A stretch of 64,000 bases of DNA from Clostridia bacterium (GCA_017501175.1 JAFVXK010000014.1:1-64000), one strand, 5' to 3'. Shown: positions 52,419 to 61,249, numbered from the stretch's first letter. Numbers and translations: made by a program. Notes: generated from the letters alone by a model not told the origin.

Positions 52419-53647
52419 GAAAAGAAAAAATAATGCCCTCCGCTGTGCTTGGCGTTATATGTATCGCCGTCGCGGCACTTCTGGCAGTGGTAAATATCTT
52501 CACAGGCCCCGTTATTGATAAGATGAATAACGATAAGGCAAACGCCGCGCTTCTCGAGGTTTATCCCGGCGGCACCGGCTTTGAGAAGATTGACCTTTCA
52601 GAGTATGCGGGTAAGCTTCCCCCGTCTATTACCGCCGCTTACACCGAGGCATCGGGAGGTTACGTTATTCAGTCCACCGTTACTGGATATAAGCCCGGAC
52701 TTGTCATTATGTGCGGAATTGACAGCACCGGCAAAATCGTTGGCGCGGATTATATACTCTCAAACGAAACGCTTTCTGCCGAGGTTGGTCTTGGTGACCG
52801 CTTCGTAGGCAAGGGAGAGGACGAAATGAGCCCTGATATTGTAGCAGGCTCTACCGCAAAGCTCACGACGGGCGCTTACTATCAGGCAATTCTTGATGCG
52901 TTTGGCGCGGTTACCGTCTTTGAAGGCGGCGAGGTTGACAACCGCACCCCCGAAGAAATTCTTCAGGATAACTGCAATGCGGCTCTCGGCACGGAGAAAA
53001 AGACCTTTACCAAGTGGATTGCACTTGCTTCGCTTGACGGAATTGACGCGGTTTACGTGTCCGACGCGGGCAGAGTGTACGTTATAGGCGACGCTTTCGT
53101 CGGCATAAAGGCTGACGGCACTGTTGCAACCGCGGACGCTACCGAGGAAAACAAGGCAAAGGCTATCGCGGCAGACGAGATAGTTAAGGCTATCACCCTC
53201 GCGGACGTTGAAAAGCCTGCCGATGCGAAGAAGCAGATTGTTAGCATCAAGAAGGCATCAAACGGAGCGTATCTCTTCGAGCTTTCCGCGGACGGCTATC
53301 AGGTTAAGTCTGAGTGGGGTAACAAAACGCCCATAAAAATTATGCTTTCTATTTCTGCGGAAGGTAAGATAATCGACTGCGTTACGGTATCGCAAAGCGA
53401 GTCTAAGGGATTTGGTGATTCGTGCGCCACCGAAGAATATACGGGTCAGTATAAGGGCAAGGGTGATGCCGATATCACGGTTTCATCTCGCTACCCGACT
53501 GATTACGGCCAAGACCTTATTCCGTCTGACACCACCGACGTTGGTGCTATTGCTAGCTCGACCTATACAACGGTAGGCTATCAGACCGCAGTAAAGGCGG
53601 CTTTTGAGGCATTTAATCTTTTGACTTCTACGGAAGGAGGTAACTGA
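52415..53647 (+). CDS. rnfG: Rnf complex subunit RnfG with two FMN-binding domains
   Basis: 410 residues, about twice the typical 190-220. One N-terminal helix (about 8-30) then two FMN-binding-type domains: first about 75-165, second about 285-405. The usual flavinylation motif is Dxx(S/T)GAT. The first copy reads DIVAGST (Thr147) and the second AIASSTYTT (Thr383), so the acceptor Thr is retained but Ala is replaced by Ser in both. The intervening stretch (about 170-280) is Ala/Asp-rich and unassigned. RnfG passes electrons on the outer face. Overlaps rnfD by four bases. Confidence 0.88.
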   Translation: MRKEKIMPSAVLGVICIAVAALLAVVNIFTGPVIDKMNNDKANAALLEVYPGGTGFEKIDLSEYAGKLPPSITAAYTEASGGYVIQSTVTGYKPGLVIMCGIDSTGKIVGADYILSNETLSAEVGLGDRFVGKGEDEMSPDIVAGSTAKLTTGAYYQAILDAFGAVTVFEGGEVDNRTPEEILQDNCNAALGTEKKTFTKWIALASLDGIDAVYVSDAGRVYVIGDAFVGIKADGTVATADATEENKAKAIAADEIVKAITLADVEKPADAKKQIVSIKKASNGAYLFELSADGYQVKSEWGNKTPIKIMLSISAEGKIIDCVTVSQSESKGFGDSCATEEYTGQYKGKGDADITVSSRYPTDYGQDLIPSDTTDVGAIASSTYTTVGYQTAVKAAFEAFNLLTSTEGGN

Positions 53648-53649
53648 GA

Positions 53650-54378
53650 ATGAGAAATAACAAGCTTTCTATAATTCTTCGCGGCATTATTGCCGAGAAC
53701 CCCGTTCTTATTCTCGTTCTCGGTACCTGTCCCACCCTTGCAACATCAGGCAACGTTATCTCTGCGTTCAGTATGGGTATTGCGGCAACGATAGTCCTTA
53801 TATGCTCAAACGTGGTTATATCGCTTCTCCGTAAGGTTATCCCCGACACCGTCCGTATTCCTTGCTATATCGTTATCATAGCAGGCTTCGTTACGGCAGT
53901 GCAGATGCTCTTGCAGGCGTTTTTGCCCGATATTTACAATATGCTTGGAGTTTATCTTGCGCTTATCGTTGTTAACTGTATCATTCTCGGCAGAGCAGAG
54001 ATGTTTGCGAGAAAGAACCCCGTTCTTGACTCGGCACTCGACGGTCTTGGAATGGGAATCGGCTTCCTCGTAGCTCTTCTTCTTATGGCTACGGTACGCG
54101 AGGTGCTTGGCAACGGCTCGTTTGCGGGAATTGTTATTCCGTTTATGGAAAGCATCAAAATTCCTGTGCTTACGAAAGCGCCCGGTGGCTTCCTCGTTTA
54201 CGGAATTTTGATTGCGGTAATGAATAAAATCACAGAGAAACGCGGCGGCGTAAAGCGTAAATCCTTCAGCTGTGAGGGCTGCCCCTCGGCTCACATCTGT
54301 GATAAAACCTCTTGCGGCGAGGCTGCAGAGCTTGTGAGTGAAGCGCCCCAAGACCCTATGGCAAAGGAGGAGGCGTAA
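53650..54378 (+). CDS. rnfE: Rnf complex subunit RnfE with cysteine-rich tail
   Basis: 242 residues. Six membrane helices of the RnfE/NqrD type, with the conserved NPVLILVLGTCPTLATS region that supplies the intramembrane Fe-S ligand. The last 40 residues form a soluble tail with four cysteines (C207, C210, C216, C221 in CEGCPSAHICDKTSC) not present in proteobacterial RnfE. AAGGAGG precedes the ATG. The next gene begins immediately after its stop. Confidence 0.93.
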   Translation: MRNNKLSIILRGIIAENPVLILVLGTCPTLATSGNVISAFSMGIAATIVLICSNVVISLLRKVIPDTVRIPCYIVIIAGFVTAVQMLLQAFLPDIYNMLGVYLALIVVNCIILGRAEMFARKNPVLDSALDGLGMGIGFLVALLLMATVREVLGNGSFAGIVIPFMESIKIPVLTKAPGGFLVYGILIAVMNKITEKRGGVKRKSFSCEGCPSAHICDKTSCGEAAELVSEAPQDPMAKEEA

Positions 54379-54969
54379 ATGAAAGAATTAGTAATTGTCT
54401 TTATGGCAGGAATACTGATAAACAACTACGTTTTACAGCAATTCCTCGGAATATGTCCCTTCCTCGGCGTGTCAAAGAAATTCAATCAGGCAGCGGGAAT
54501 GGGACTTGCGGTTACCTTTGTTATGCTTTGTGCTACTGCGGTAACTCACCCTATCTACACCTTCGTACTCGATAAACTCGACCTTGAGTACCTTCAAACA
54601 ATAGTTTTTATTCTCGTTATAGCGGCGCTCGTGCAGTTCGTTGAGATAGTTATAAAGAAGCTTATTCCCTCGCTTCACAAGGCGTTTGGAGTATATCTTC
54701 CTCTCATTACCACAAACTGCGCCGTTCTTGGTGTTACGCTTAACAACATCACCGCGGGCTACGATTTCCTTTATTCTATGGTTTCAACTCTCGGTGTTGG
54801 TGTCGGCTTCCTCTTTGCAATGGTGCTCTTTGCGGGAGTTCGCTCGCGCATAGAGAACGGTCCCGCGCCGAAGTGCTTCCGCGGCATTCCCGTGACACTC
54901 GTTGCGGCATCTATTGTGGCACTTGCATTCTTCGGCTTCTCGGGAATAGTCGAGAATATGTTAGGTTAA
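54379..54969 (+). CDS. rnfA: Rnf complex subunit RnfA
   Basis: 196 residues, six membrane helices, related to RnfE by inversion. NNYVLQQFLGICPFLGVS near the start carries the conserved Cys that shares the intramembrane iron-sulfur centre with RnfE; NCAVLGVTL is also typical. Begins directly after the rnfE stop. Confidence 0.96.
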   Translation: MKELVIVFMAGILINNYVLQQFLGICPFLGVSKKFNQAAGMGLAVTFVMLCATAVTHPIYTFVLDKLDLEYLQTIVFILVIAALVQFVEIVIKKLIPSLHKAFGVYLPLITTNCAVLGVTLNNITAGYDFLYSMVSTLGVGVGFLFAMVLFAGVRSRIENGPAPKCFRGIPVTLVAASIVALAFFGFSGIVENMLG

Positions 54970-54982
54970 GGAGGACAGAATA

Positions 54983-55807
54983 ATGGAACAGTTAATTGAA
55001 GTTCTTGTTCCCGTAGGAATACTTGCGGCAATAGCTCTGGTTTGCGCCGTCCTTCTTACCGTAGCCTCGCATTTCTTTGCCGTGAAGGAGGACGAGAAAT
55101 TTCTCGCCATCAGAGACGCTCTTCCCGGCGCGAACTGTGGCGCGTGCGGATTTTCAGGTTGTGATGCTTATGCAAAGGCACTCGCAGAGGGCGTGACTGA
55201 CAAGACCAATCTCTGCGTCCCCGGCGGAGATAAGTCGGCGAGGGAGATTGCAGGAGTTCTCGGCGTTGAGGCTGAGGACGTCGTCGAGAAGGTTGCCTAC
55301 GTTGCCTGCAACGGTAACTGTGACGCTACCGAGCGCAGATACCTTTACGACGGCGTAAAAAGCTGCCGAGTTGCAAACCTCAGCTATTCGGGAGATAAGC
55401 TTTGCGCATACGCCTGCCTCGGCTACGGCGACTGCGTCAGAATTTGTCCCCAAAATGCTATCTCGATAGAGAACGGCGTTGCTAAGGTTGACCCGAGAAA
55501 ATGTATCGGCTGCGGTATGTGTACCCGTGAGTGTCCGAACAATATCATACATCTTATCAAGGATACCGAGCGCGTCGTCGTTGAGTGCTCTAATCACGAT
55601 AAGGGCGCGACAGTCAGAAAGAGCTGTAAGAACGGCTGTATTGCCTGCGGAAAGTGTGAAAAGAGCTGTCCCTACGGAGCTATCAAGGTTGTTAATAACC
55701 TTGCAACCATTGATTACGATAAATGCACCGGCTGCGGTACTTGTGTGTCGGTTTGCCCCGTTCACTGTATCCACGAGGGTAACTTTATCTGCGGCGCTCA
55801 CTTTTGA
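54983..55807 (+). CDS. rnfB: Rnf complex subunit RnfB
   Basis: 274 residues. N-terminal membrane anchor, an Fe-S domain with ANCGACGFSGCDAYAKAL, then several ferredoxin-type motifs including CLGYGDCVRICP, CIGCGMCTRECP, CIACGKCEKSCP and CTGCGTCVSVCP. It accepts electrons from reduced ferredoxin. Last of the six rnf genes, with AAGGAGG upstream. Confidence 0.96.
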   Translation: MEQLIEVLVPVGILAAIALVCAVLLTVASHFFAVKEDEKFLAIRDALPGANCGACGFSGCDAYAKALAEGVTDKTNLCVPGGDKSAREIAGVLGVEAEDVVEKVAYVACNGNCDATERRYLYDGVKSCRVANLSYSGDKLCAYACLGYGDCVRICPQNAISIENGVAKVDPRKCIGCGMCTRECPNNIIHLIKDTERVVVECSNHDKGATVRKSCKNGCIACGKCEKSCPYGAIKVVNNLATIDYDKCTGCGTCVSVCPVHCIHEGNFICGAHF

Positions 55808-55841
55808 TAAAATAATCTAAAACGGAAAAGGAGATATCGTG

Positions 55842-56225
55842 ATGAAGCCAGAAACGATGAATAAAACGCCTCGCCTTCGTTACGATATTCTTCTTATTTC
55901 GGCGCTTTTATTGGTTTCTCTTGCCGTTTCACTCGTCATCGTGCTAGCACGACAGGACGGCACGTACGTTGAAATAGAGCTTGACGGAGAGCTTGTTGCA
56001 ACATATTCTCTTGACCGTGAGGGAGAGTACGTGCTTAACGGCGGCACTAATATACTGGTTATAAAGGACGGGGCGGCGTATCTGACTTATGCCGATTGCC
56101 CCGACCATAGATGCATAAGATACGGTAAAATTCGCTTTGTCGGACAGAGCATTATCTGCTTACCTAACAGGCTTACGATAACAGTAAGAGGTAATTCTGA
56201 CAATGGCGTGGATATCGTTTCGTAA
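55842..56225 (+). CDS. NusG domain II-containing membrane protein
   Basis: 127 residues from the ATG at 55842 (AAAGGAG eight bases upstream; a GTG three bases earlier is possible). One N-terminal membrane helix and a small beta domain outside the membrane (VEIELDGELVATYSL, CPDHRCIRYGKIRF, ICLPNRLTITV), the NusG-II type found after rnf operons in Clostridia. The function is not known; the CPDHRC pair could form a disulfide. Confidence 0.85.
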   Translation: MKPETMNKTPRLRYDILLISALLLVSLAVSLVIVLARQDGTYVEIELDGELVATYSLDREGEYVLNGGTNILVIKDGAAYLTYADCPDHRCIRYGKIRFVGQSIICLPNRLTITVRGNSDNGVDIVS

Positions 56226-56231
56226 GGAGAT

Positions 56232-56720
56232 ATGATGAAGACAAAAAAGCTTGCGACACTTGCCGTCACCGTAGCGGTTGCAATGATACTTTCTTTTGTC
56301 GAGAGCAGAATACCTGCCTTTGTTGCCATTCCCGGTGTCAAGGTTGGACTTGCCAATATTGCCGTTATCTTTGCCCTATACAAGTTGGGCTGGCGTGAGG
56401 CTCTTTCGGTTTCACTTGTGCGAGTTGTTCTCGTTGCGCTCCTTTTTGGCAGTGTGGTGAGCCTTGCTTACAGTATTGCCGGTGCGGTTTTAAGTCTGTC
56501 CTTGATGATACTTCTTCGCAAAATCGGTCTTTTTACAGAGATTGCCGTCAGCGTCGTCGGAGGCATTACTCATAATATAGGTCAGATATTCGTTGCGTTT
56601 TTGCTCCTCGAAAGCGACGTCGTTTTTTATTATCTGCCATTCCTTCTTATTTCGGGTATAATTGCGGGAATTGCCGTCGGAGCAGCGTCGGCACTACTTA
56701 TAAAAAGAATAAAAATATAA
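56232..56720 (+). CDS. Gx transporter family membrane protein
   Basis: 162 residues, about five membrane helices, of the ECF-like group sometimes annotated as heptaprenyl diphosphate synthase component I. The region ESRIPAFVAIPGVKVGLANI is a family hallmark. It regularly follows rnf and NusG-II genes in Clostridia, but its cargo is unknown. Starts 6 bases after the previous gene; an ATG at 56235 is equally possible. Confidence 0.85.
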   Translation: MMKTKKLATLAVTVAVAMILSFVESRIPAFVAIPGVKVGLANIAVIFALYKLGWREALSVSLVRVVLVALLFGSVVSLAYSIAGAVLSLSLMILLRKIGLFTEIAVSVVGGITHNIGQIFVAFLLLESDVVFYYLPFLLISGIIAGIAVGAASALLIKRIKI

Positions 56721-56757
56721 GAGATTCGGCTGTATTCAGCTCGAACCTCTTTTTTCT
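56719..56757. terminator. Bidirectional terminator after rnf cluster
   Basis: AAGAGATTCGGCTG and CAGCTCGAACCTCTT pair with one bulge and one wobble, followed by T6; convergent with the small unknown gene. Confidence 0.72.
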
Positions 56758-57051
56758 TTAATTGTAATCGTCTGCAAAGACGTAGGGTAAATCAATAGGA
56801 GTTGCGAGGTTTTCAAAAATCTTATTAAAGAAAACGAAAGCCGTTTCGGCGTCGCTGAAGGCTTCTTTAAGCGATGCTGCGGTTTTTTCGCCCTTCTCGT
56901 CGGTCATCTCCACGGTTATCGAATAGAGTGGAGGAGTGTAGCTTGGAGCCGTGCTACGTCTAACCGACAGTCGATACTTATAAAACCTCCCCTCGACCTC
57001 CGCCTTTTCAATTCTTACAGTTCGTTCTACCGTCTTTTTCTTTGTTATCAT
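56758..57051 (-). CDS. Small conserved protein, possibly DUF6514-like
   Basis: 97 residues from the ATG at 57051, which has GGAGG five bases upstream; the longer frame begins in an untranslated leader. Pattern of beta strands (YKYRLSVRRS, YSITVEMTD) and a final helix with FNKIFENLATPIDLPYVF, which resembles the end of small Clostridia proteins of the DUF6514 type. No signal peptide. Function unknown. Confidence 0.6.
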   Translation of the reverse strand: MITKKKTVERTVRIEKAEVEGRFYKYRLSVRRSTAPSYTPPLYSITVEMTDEKGEKTAASLKEAFSDAETAFVFFNKIFENLATPIDLPYVFADDYN

Positions 57052-57188
57052 ACGCGCCTCCGTGTCTTTTAATTGCTTATATTTTAGCATAATTTTTATA
57101 GGCGTGTCGTGAAGAAAAAGGGGGAACGCTAAAATAAGAATGCGACATTGTTCGATTTTCTTGTAAAAATTGCTCTTTTAATAACAAA

Positions 57189-57218
57189 ACGGCTCGGTAA
57201 ATCAAAATACCGAGCCGT
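57189..57218 (-). terminator. Terminator of thioesterase gene
   Basis: ACGGCTCGGTA (57189-57199) pairs with TACCGAGCCGT (57208-57218), followed on the minus strand by TTTTG. The gap 57091-57310 holds nothing else recognised. Confidence 0.8.
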
Positions 57219-57310
57219 AAACTTCTATTTTGTTGAGTGATGTCGAATTAAGTTGCAATAAAAAAGCGAAAAAAATCAAAAATAAAGTAGAAATAAGACT
57301 TTTTGACGGC

Positions 57311-58033
57311 CTAATCGCAAGATTTGCAATCTACGAGCTCAACAGTTGCGAGCGTGTTAATCTCTCCGTCGGCTCTAACCGTCTTGAAGTAATAGATGCC
57401 GTCCTCGTACGCCCTATACACCGACAGACGCTCTCCCATTGGTGCTTCCTTCATATACTGTATCGACATTGTGCGTACTCGCTTTCCGTCGAGGTCGAGA
57501 AAGTTTGCGTACATATCGGGGTAGTGAGTATTATTCATATGCCTGTTTTGGTCGGTGTCGGCATAATTTACCGTGTACGTGCCGACCTCTATTTCGCTCT
57601 TTGGCATAAGTATTCTGTCAAGCGCCATATCAATAGGCGGGAGCAGGTCAAGTCCGAGCTCGAAATCTCTGACGGGGACGAGAGCACGGCTCTCAAGGTT
57701 CACGAGCGCCCATATTGACGCCGCTCTTCCGACGGGCACGCCGTTTCTTTCAAGCCCGTAGCACCGTAAAAAGCTAAAGCCGCGGCTCTCGCAGGGGAAC
57801 GATATGGCAGTCAGGGCATCGTAGGCTCTTATCGGCTCGAAAAATTCCATTTTGATTTTGCTTATAATGAAGGCGCGGTTTCTCCTTTTCAGCTCGTCGT
57901 AGGATAGCCCTATCCCCGTGAGCTGTGACTGAGCGGCGCTTTGTATATACTTCATGAGCGACGAGGTCTTACATATTCCGTTGTAATCAAGGTCGTGCAC
58001 GTCAACCGTGAGGTCGTATCTGAAATCGGGCAT
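57311..58033 (-). CDS. Acyl-ACP thioesterase
   Basis: 240 residues, two tandem hot-dog folds as in bacterial and plant acyl-ACP thioesterases. The active-site region NYADTDQNRHMNNTHYPDMY holds the conserved Asn and His. Releases fatty acids from acyl carrier protein in the cytoplasm. No fatty-acid genes are adjacent. Own promoter, divergent from thioredoxin. Confidence 0.87.
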   Translation of the reverse strand: MPDFRYDLTVDVHDLDYNGICKTSSLMKYIQSAAQSQLTGIGLSYDELKRRNRAFIISKIKMEFFEPIRAYDALTAISFPCESRGFSFLRCYGLERNGVPVGRAASIWALVNLESRALVPVRDFELGLDLLPPIDMALDRILMPKSEIEVGTYTVNYADTDQNRHMNNTHYPDMYANFLDLDGKRVRTMSIQYMKEAPMGERLSVYRAYEDGIYYFKTVRADGEINTLATVELVDCKSCD

Positions 58034-58072
58034 AGTTAATCCTTTCTTGAACCGATTTTTCTTTACGTCTAT

Positions 58073-58101
58073 ATTTTAATACTTTTCTCTTCGTTTGTCA
58101 A
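58073..58101 (-). promoter_or_regulatory. Promoter of thioesterase gene
   Basis: Minus strand TTGACA (58101-58096), 17 bases, TAAAAT (58078-58073). Confidence 0.75.
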
Positions 58102-58132
58102 AGGTTTTAGTTGAATATTCTGTAAACGTTTC

Positions 58133-58161
58133 TTGACAAGCGTCCCGCAATGTGTTAGAAT
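58133..58161 (+). promoter_or_regulatory. Promoter of thioredoxin gene
   Basis: TTGACA (58133-58138), 17 bases, TAGAAT (58156-58161), with TGT before the -10. Confidence 0.75.
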
Positions 58162-58183
58162 AGAGAAAAAACGGGAGAAAATT

Positions 58184-58495
58184 ATGACAGACGTAAATAA
58201 AGAAAACTTCGAGGCAGAGGTAGAGAGGTGCGAGGGCCTTGCCGTAATAGACCTTTACGCCGATTGGTGCGGCCCCTGCCGACTTCTTGCCCCTGTAATA
58301 GAGGAGCTTGAGCGGGAGTATCCCGACGTCAAGTTCTGCAGGATAAACGTGGACGAGGAACCCGAGCTTACCGCAGCCTTCAAGGTTGAGAGTATTCCTA
58401 TGATAGCGCTTGTAAAGAACAATACCTTCCTTGACTTTTCGGTTGGATACGTTGCAAAGGCTACCCTTGTACGACTTATTGAAAGCAATAAATAA
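58184..58495 (+). CDS. Thioredoxin
   Basis: 103 residues from the ATG at 58184 (ACGGGAG upstream); the ATG-like start at 58133 lies in the promoter. The redox site is DWCGPC in YADWCGPCRLL, with the cis-Pro loop ESIPMIALVK. Cytoplasmic disulfide reductant. The gene stands alone, with no thioredoxin reductase adjacent. Confidence 0.93.
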   Translation: MTDVNKENFEAEVERCEGLAVIDLYADWCGPCRLLAPVIEELEREYPDVKFCRINVDEEPELTAAFKVESIPMIALVKNNTFLDFSVGYVAKATLVRLIESNK

Positions 58496-58500
58496 TATCT

Positions 58501-58527
58501 ACGCCCTCCAAAGCGGAGGGCGTTTTT
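58501..58527 (+). terminator. Terminator of thioredoxin gene
   Basis: ACGCCCTCC (58501-58509) pairs with GGAGGGCGT (58515-58523), followed by TTTT. Confidence 0.88.
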
Positions 58528-58641
58528 ATATATGACGGTTTTATATCGCATATTCTGCGCTTTTTCAAAGGCGAAAGGTCGTACTGAGGGGATATTTAGT
58601 AAAAGCTACCGTAGCGCGTCGGATTATGCGACATTTTAATA

Positions 58642-58670
58642 TTGCGTAGGCTCTCACACGGTGATATAAT
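58642..58670 (+). promoter_or_regulatory. Promoter of surface protein gene
   Basis: TTGCGT (58642-58647), 17 bases, TATAAT (58665-58670), with TGA before the -10. It rules out the in-frame start at 58642. Confidence 0.7.
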
Positions 58671-58698
58671 AGCCTCAAAACAAGTTTTGGAGCGCGAA

Positions 58699-61215
58699 AT
58701 GAAAATAAAATCTTGGCTGTTTTCGACTGTTTTAATGCTTGTCATCACTGTCGCAATACTTTGTATTTTTTCCTCGGCGAATGAGGGAGGGAGCGAACTG
58801 TCAGCTCCTGAATATGAAATCTCATCACGGGAATTCGTATATGACGGCGAGCAAAAGACGGTGGGCTTCGATAGCTTAACGCACAGGGAGCTCGAGCGGG
58901 GAAGCCTCGCGCTTGAATGGTACAGAGAAGGAGAGCTTGTCAGCGTTTCACAAAGCGGAGTTTCGGTAAGAGAGGTGTCAGACACGGGTATATATACCTG
59001 CAAAATCACCTTCACTCTCGACGGCGTCAGCGTCGTCACCGAAACAGAGCCGTTTGAAATTAAGATAAACAAGGCAGAGGTCGAAATTCCCGTGATAGAG
59101 CCGAGCTCATATACAGGAATGCCGCAGCTTCCGCGGATATATTCAACCTCGCTATATACGGTTATGCGCGAGCCGCACACAGATGCAGGTAAATATGACG
59201 TATCGCTCACGCTCACGGACTTCGCTAACTATAAATGGCGCGGCACGGACGAGCCCCTTGTGAAAGTGCCGTTTACAATAAATCCCGCCACGAATTTTTG
59301 GGTTGACGAGCCGTCGATTATGGACTTTTACGCAGGTGAAAGACCTCGCGCAGTTGCAAAATCTGCATTTGGCGAGGCTATTTTGCTCTATTCCGAGAGT
59401 ATAGACGGAAGATATTCGACAGAGGCGCCTGTAAGTGCGGGAAAATACTATTTTATGGCGACGGTAAACGGAACGGATAACTATACCGCTATAAAGAGCG
59501 CGCCTGTTGCCTTTTACGTAATAGAGGACGTTCCCACGGGAATAAAAATAGATACTATGCCCGATAGGACGTCTTACCTCGCTTTTGATAAGTTTTCACC
59601 GCAGGGAATGACGGCGAGAGTAACATTTGCTTCGGGAAGAACCGAGGCTGTGCCGTATTCCAGGCTCTCGGTAGAGTATCTCACCGATGCAGACTGTTTG
59701 AGATACGGTGACAGCGCTGTGTATATAACTTACCTTGATGCCAAAATTATGCTTCCCGTCACAGTGGAGAAGCGCAGCTACGATTTGTCAGCTCTTGATT
59801 TTCTTGAGCTTACGGCCATATATAACGGCGAAATGCAGTCGGGCGCTGTTCCTAAGCTGCCTACGGGACTTGATGGAATTGTGCTTACGGCAACGCTGCT
59901 TGGCGGTGGGATTGACGTTGGCAGATATGACGTTACGCTTTCATTCGCCACAGAGAGCAAGGATTATAAGCTTCCCTCTCCCGTATCCGTGACGCTTGAA
60001 ATACTTCCGCTTTCGGTTGACGTCGTTTGGGAAAAAACCGAGTTCGTTTACGACGGCACATCAAAATCTCCGGCGGCTTATTTTATAAATGAGAGGGGAG
60101 AGAGAATACGGCTCAATGTTAGCGGCGAAGCAACGAATGCGTCGGATTTCAATAGCGCCGTGGCGGCTTGCGAAAGCAAAAATTATACGCTGAAGGGCGA
60201 CAGCGTGACTTACAAAATAAAGAAGGCCGACTACGATATGACGGGCGCTTTTTGGAGAGGACTAAAGGCGGTCTATGACGGAGAGGAGCATAGAGCAGAG
60301 GTCGTTGGGCTGCCTACGGGAGTAACCGTTATCGAGTATGTAGGCGGCATCGGTACGGACGCAGGTGAGTATCCCGTAAGCTGTATCTTTGACTATGATA
60401 AGGAAAATTACAATCCCCCCGTCCTTGTTTCCTCGGTTCTTGTAATAGGCAAAAAAGTTGTCCCTGTTCCAAGCCACAAAGAGCTGATATACGACGGCAA
60501 GGAACATAAAATTGCGCTTTCTGCCTCGGAATATTACCAAAAAGAAGAGCTTTGCGTCCGTTCTATCGGAAAATACTGCATAACGCTTGTTCTTTTTGAC
60601 CCTACAAATTTTGTTTTTGAGGGTGGCTCGGAAAGTGTAATGCTTGAGCTTACGGTAAGGCTTTCGGATAGGGCGCGCCTCGCTGTTTTACTGAGCGCCG
60701 TTCTCTTTGTAATAGTTCTAATTTTAACTTTTGTTATGCTCCTTGTGAGGCGTGAACGTGTTCGCAGAATAGTATCTGCGATACGCTGTAAAGCAACTAT
60801 TGGCGAGGAAATATTGCTTCCACCGCCAAACATAGCCAACGGTCCTGCTGCATTGCTTAGCGTAGCGGCAGAGAGAGCCGACGAGCTTATCAGCGACTCG
60901 CTTGCAAAAAATCTTATAGTTAAGGAAGAAGAGCCGATATATACGACGGGTAGGCGGAAAAATATAATAAACGTTGATACTCTCTCCAGCGAGTTTTCGG
61001 ACGGCGACAGAGTAGATATAAATGCCTTGAAGGCGAAAAATCTCGTCCCATACGACACCGCGTATTTAAAGGTTTTGGCTCGCGGCGTGATAGACAAGCC
61101 ACTTCGAGTATATGCTAACGACTTCAGTCTTGCCGCAGTTAAAATGATTGCGCTCACGGGCGGTGAAGCAATTAAGGTAGTAACTATCCGCAAAAAAGAG
61201 GACAAAAAAGAATAA
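58699..61215 (+). CDS. MBG-repeat surface protein with transmembrane helix and cytoplasmic L15-like domain
   Basis: 838 residues from the ATG at 58699 (GGAG upstream). N-terminal hydrophobic signal/anchor (about 6-30). The extracellular part holds about six MBG/YDG-type beta repeats, each opening with YDGEQKTV, YTGMPQLP, YNGEMQSG, YDGTSKSP, YDGEEHRAE or YDGKEHKI and containing DAGxYxVS. A single helix (about 655-690) and RRERVRR stop-transfer follow. The C-terminal 145 residues are cytoplasmic; about 754-833 aligns with the C-terminal half of ribosomal protein uL15 (INVDTL, FSDGDRV, KVLARG, KPLRVYANDFS, GGEAIKV). Its own promoter; no partner gene. Topology and L15 similarity are read from sequence; the function is unknown. 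Confidence 0.82.
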   Translation: MKIKSWLFSTVLMLVITVAILCIFSSANEGGSELSAPEYEISSREFVYDGEQKTVGFDSLTHRELERGSLALEWYREGELVSVSQSGVSVREVSDTGIYTCKITFTLDGVSVVTETEPFEIKINKAEVEIPVIEPSSYTGMPQLPRIYSTSLYTVMREPHTDAGKYDVSLTLTDFANYKWRGTDEPLVKVPFTINPATNFWVDEPSIMDFYAGERPRAVAKSAFGEAILLYSESIDGRYSTEAPVSAGKYYFMATVNGTDNYTAIKSAPVAFYVIEDVPTGIKIDTMPDRTSYLAFDKFSPQGMTARVTFASGRTEAVPYSRLSVEYLTDADCLRYGDSAVYITYLDAKIMLPVTVEKRSYDLSALDFLELTAIYNGEMQSGAVPKLPTGLDGIVLTATLLGGGIDVGRYDVTLSFATESKDYKLPSPVSVTLEILPLSVDVVWEKTEFVYDGTSKSPAAYFINERGERIRLNVSGEATNASDFNSAVAACESKNYTLKGDSVTYKIKKADYDMTGAFWRGLKAVYDGEEHRAEVVGLPTGVTVIEYVGGIGTDAGEYPVSCIFDYDKENYNPPVLVSSVLVIGKKVVPVPSHKELIYDGKEHKIALSASEYYQKEELCVRSIGKYCITLVLFDPTNFVFEGGSESVMLELTVRLSDRARLAVLLSAVLFVIVLILTFVMLLVRRERVRRIVSAIRCKATIGEEILLPPPNIANGPAALLSVAAERADELISDSLAKNLIVKEEEPIYTTGRRKNIINVDTLSSEFSDGDRVDINALKAKNLVPYDTAYLKVLARGVIDKPLRVYANDFSLAAVKMIALTGGEAIKVVTIRKKEDKKE

Positions 61216-61220
61216 ACCGC

Positions 61221-61249
61221 TTGAAAAAAGAGCTCCTTTATGCTAAAAT
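61221..61249 (+). promoter_or_regulatory. Promoter of pseudouridine synthase/alaX operon
   Basis: TTGAAA (61221-61226), 17 bases, TAAAAT (61244-61249), with TGC before the -10. Confidence 0.7.
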
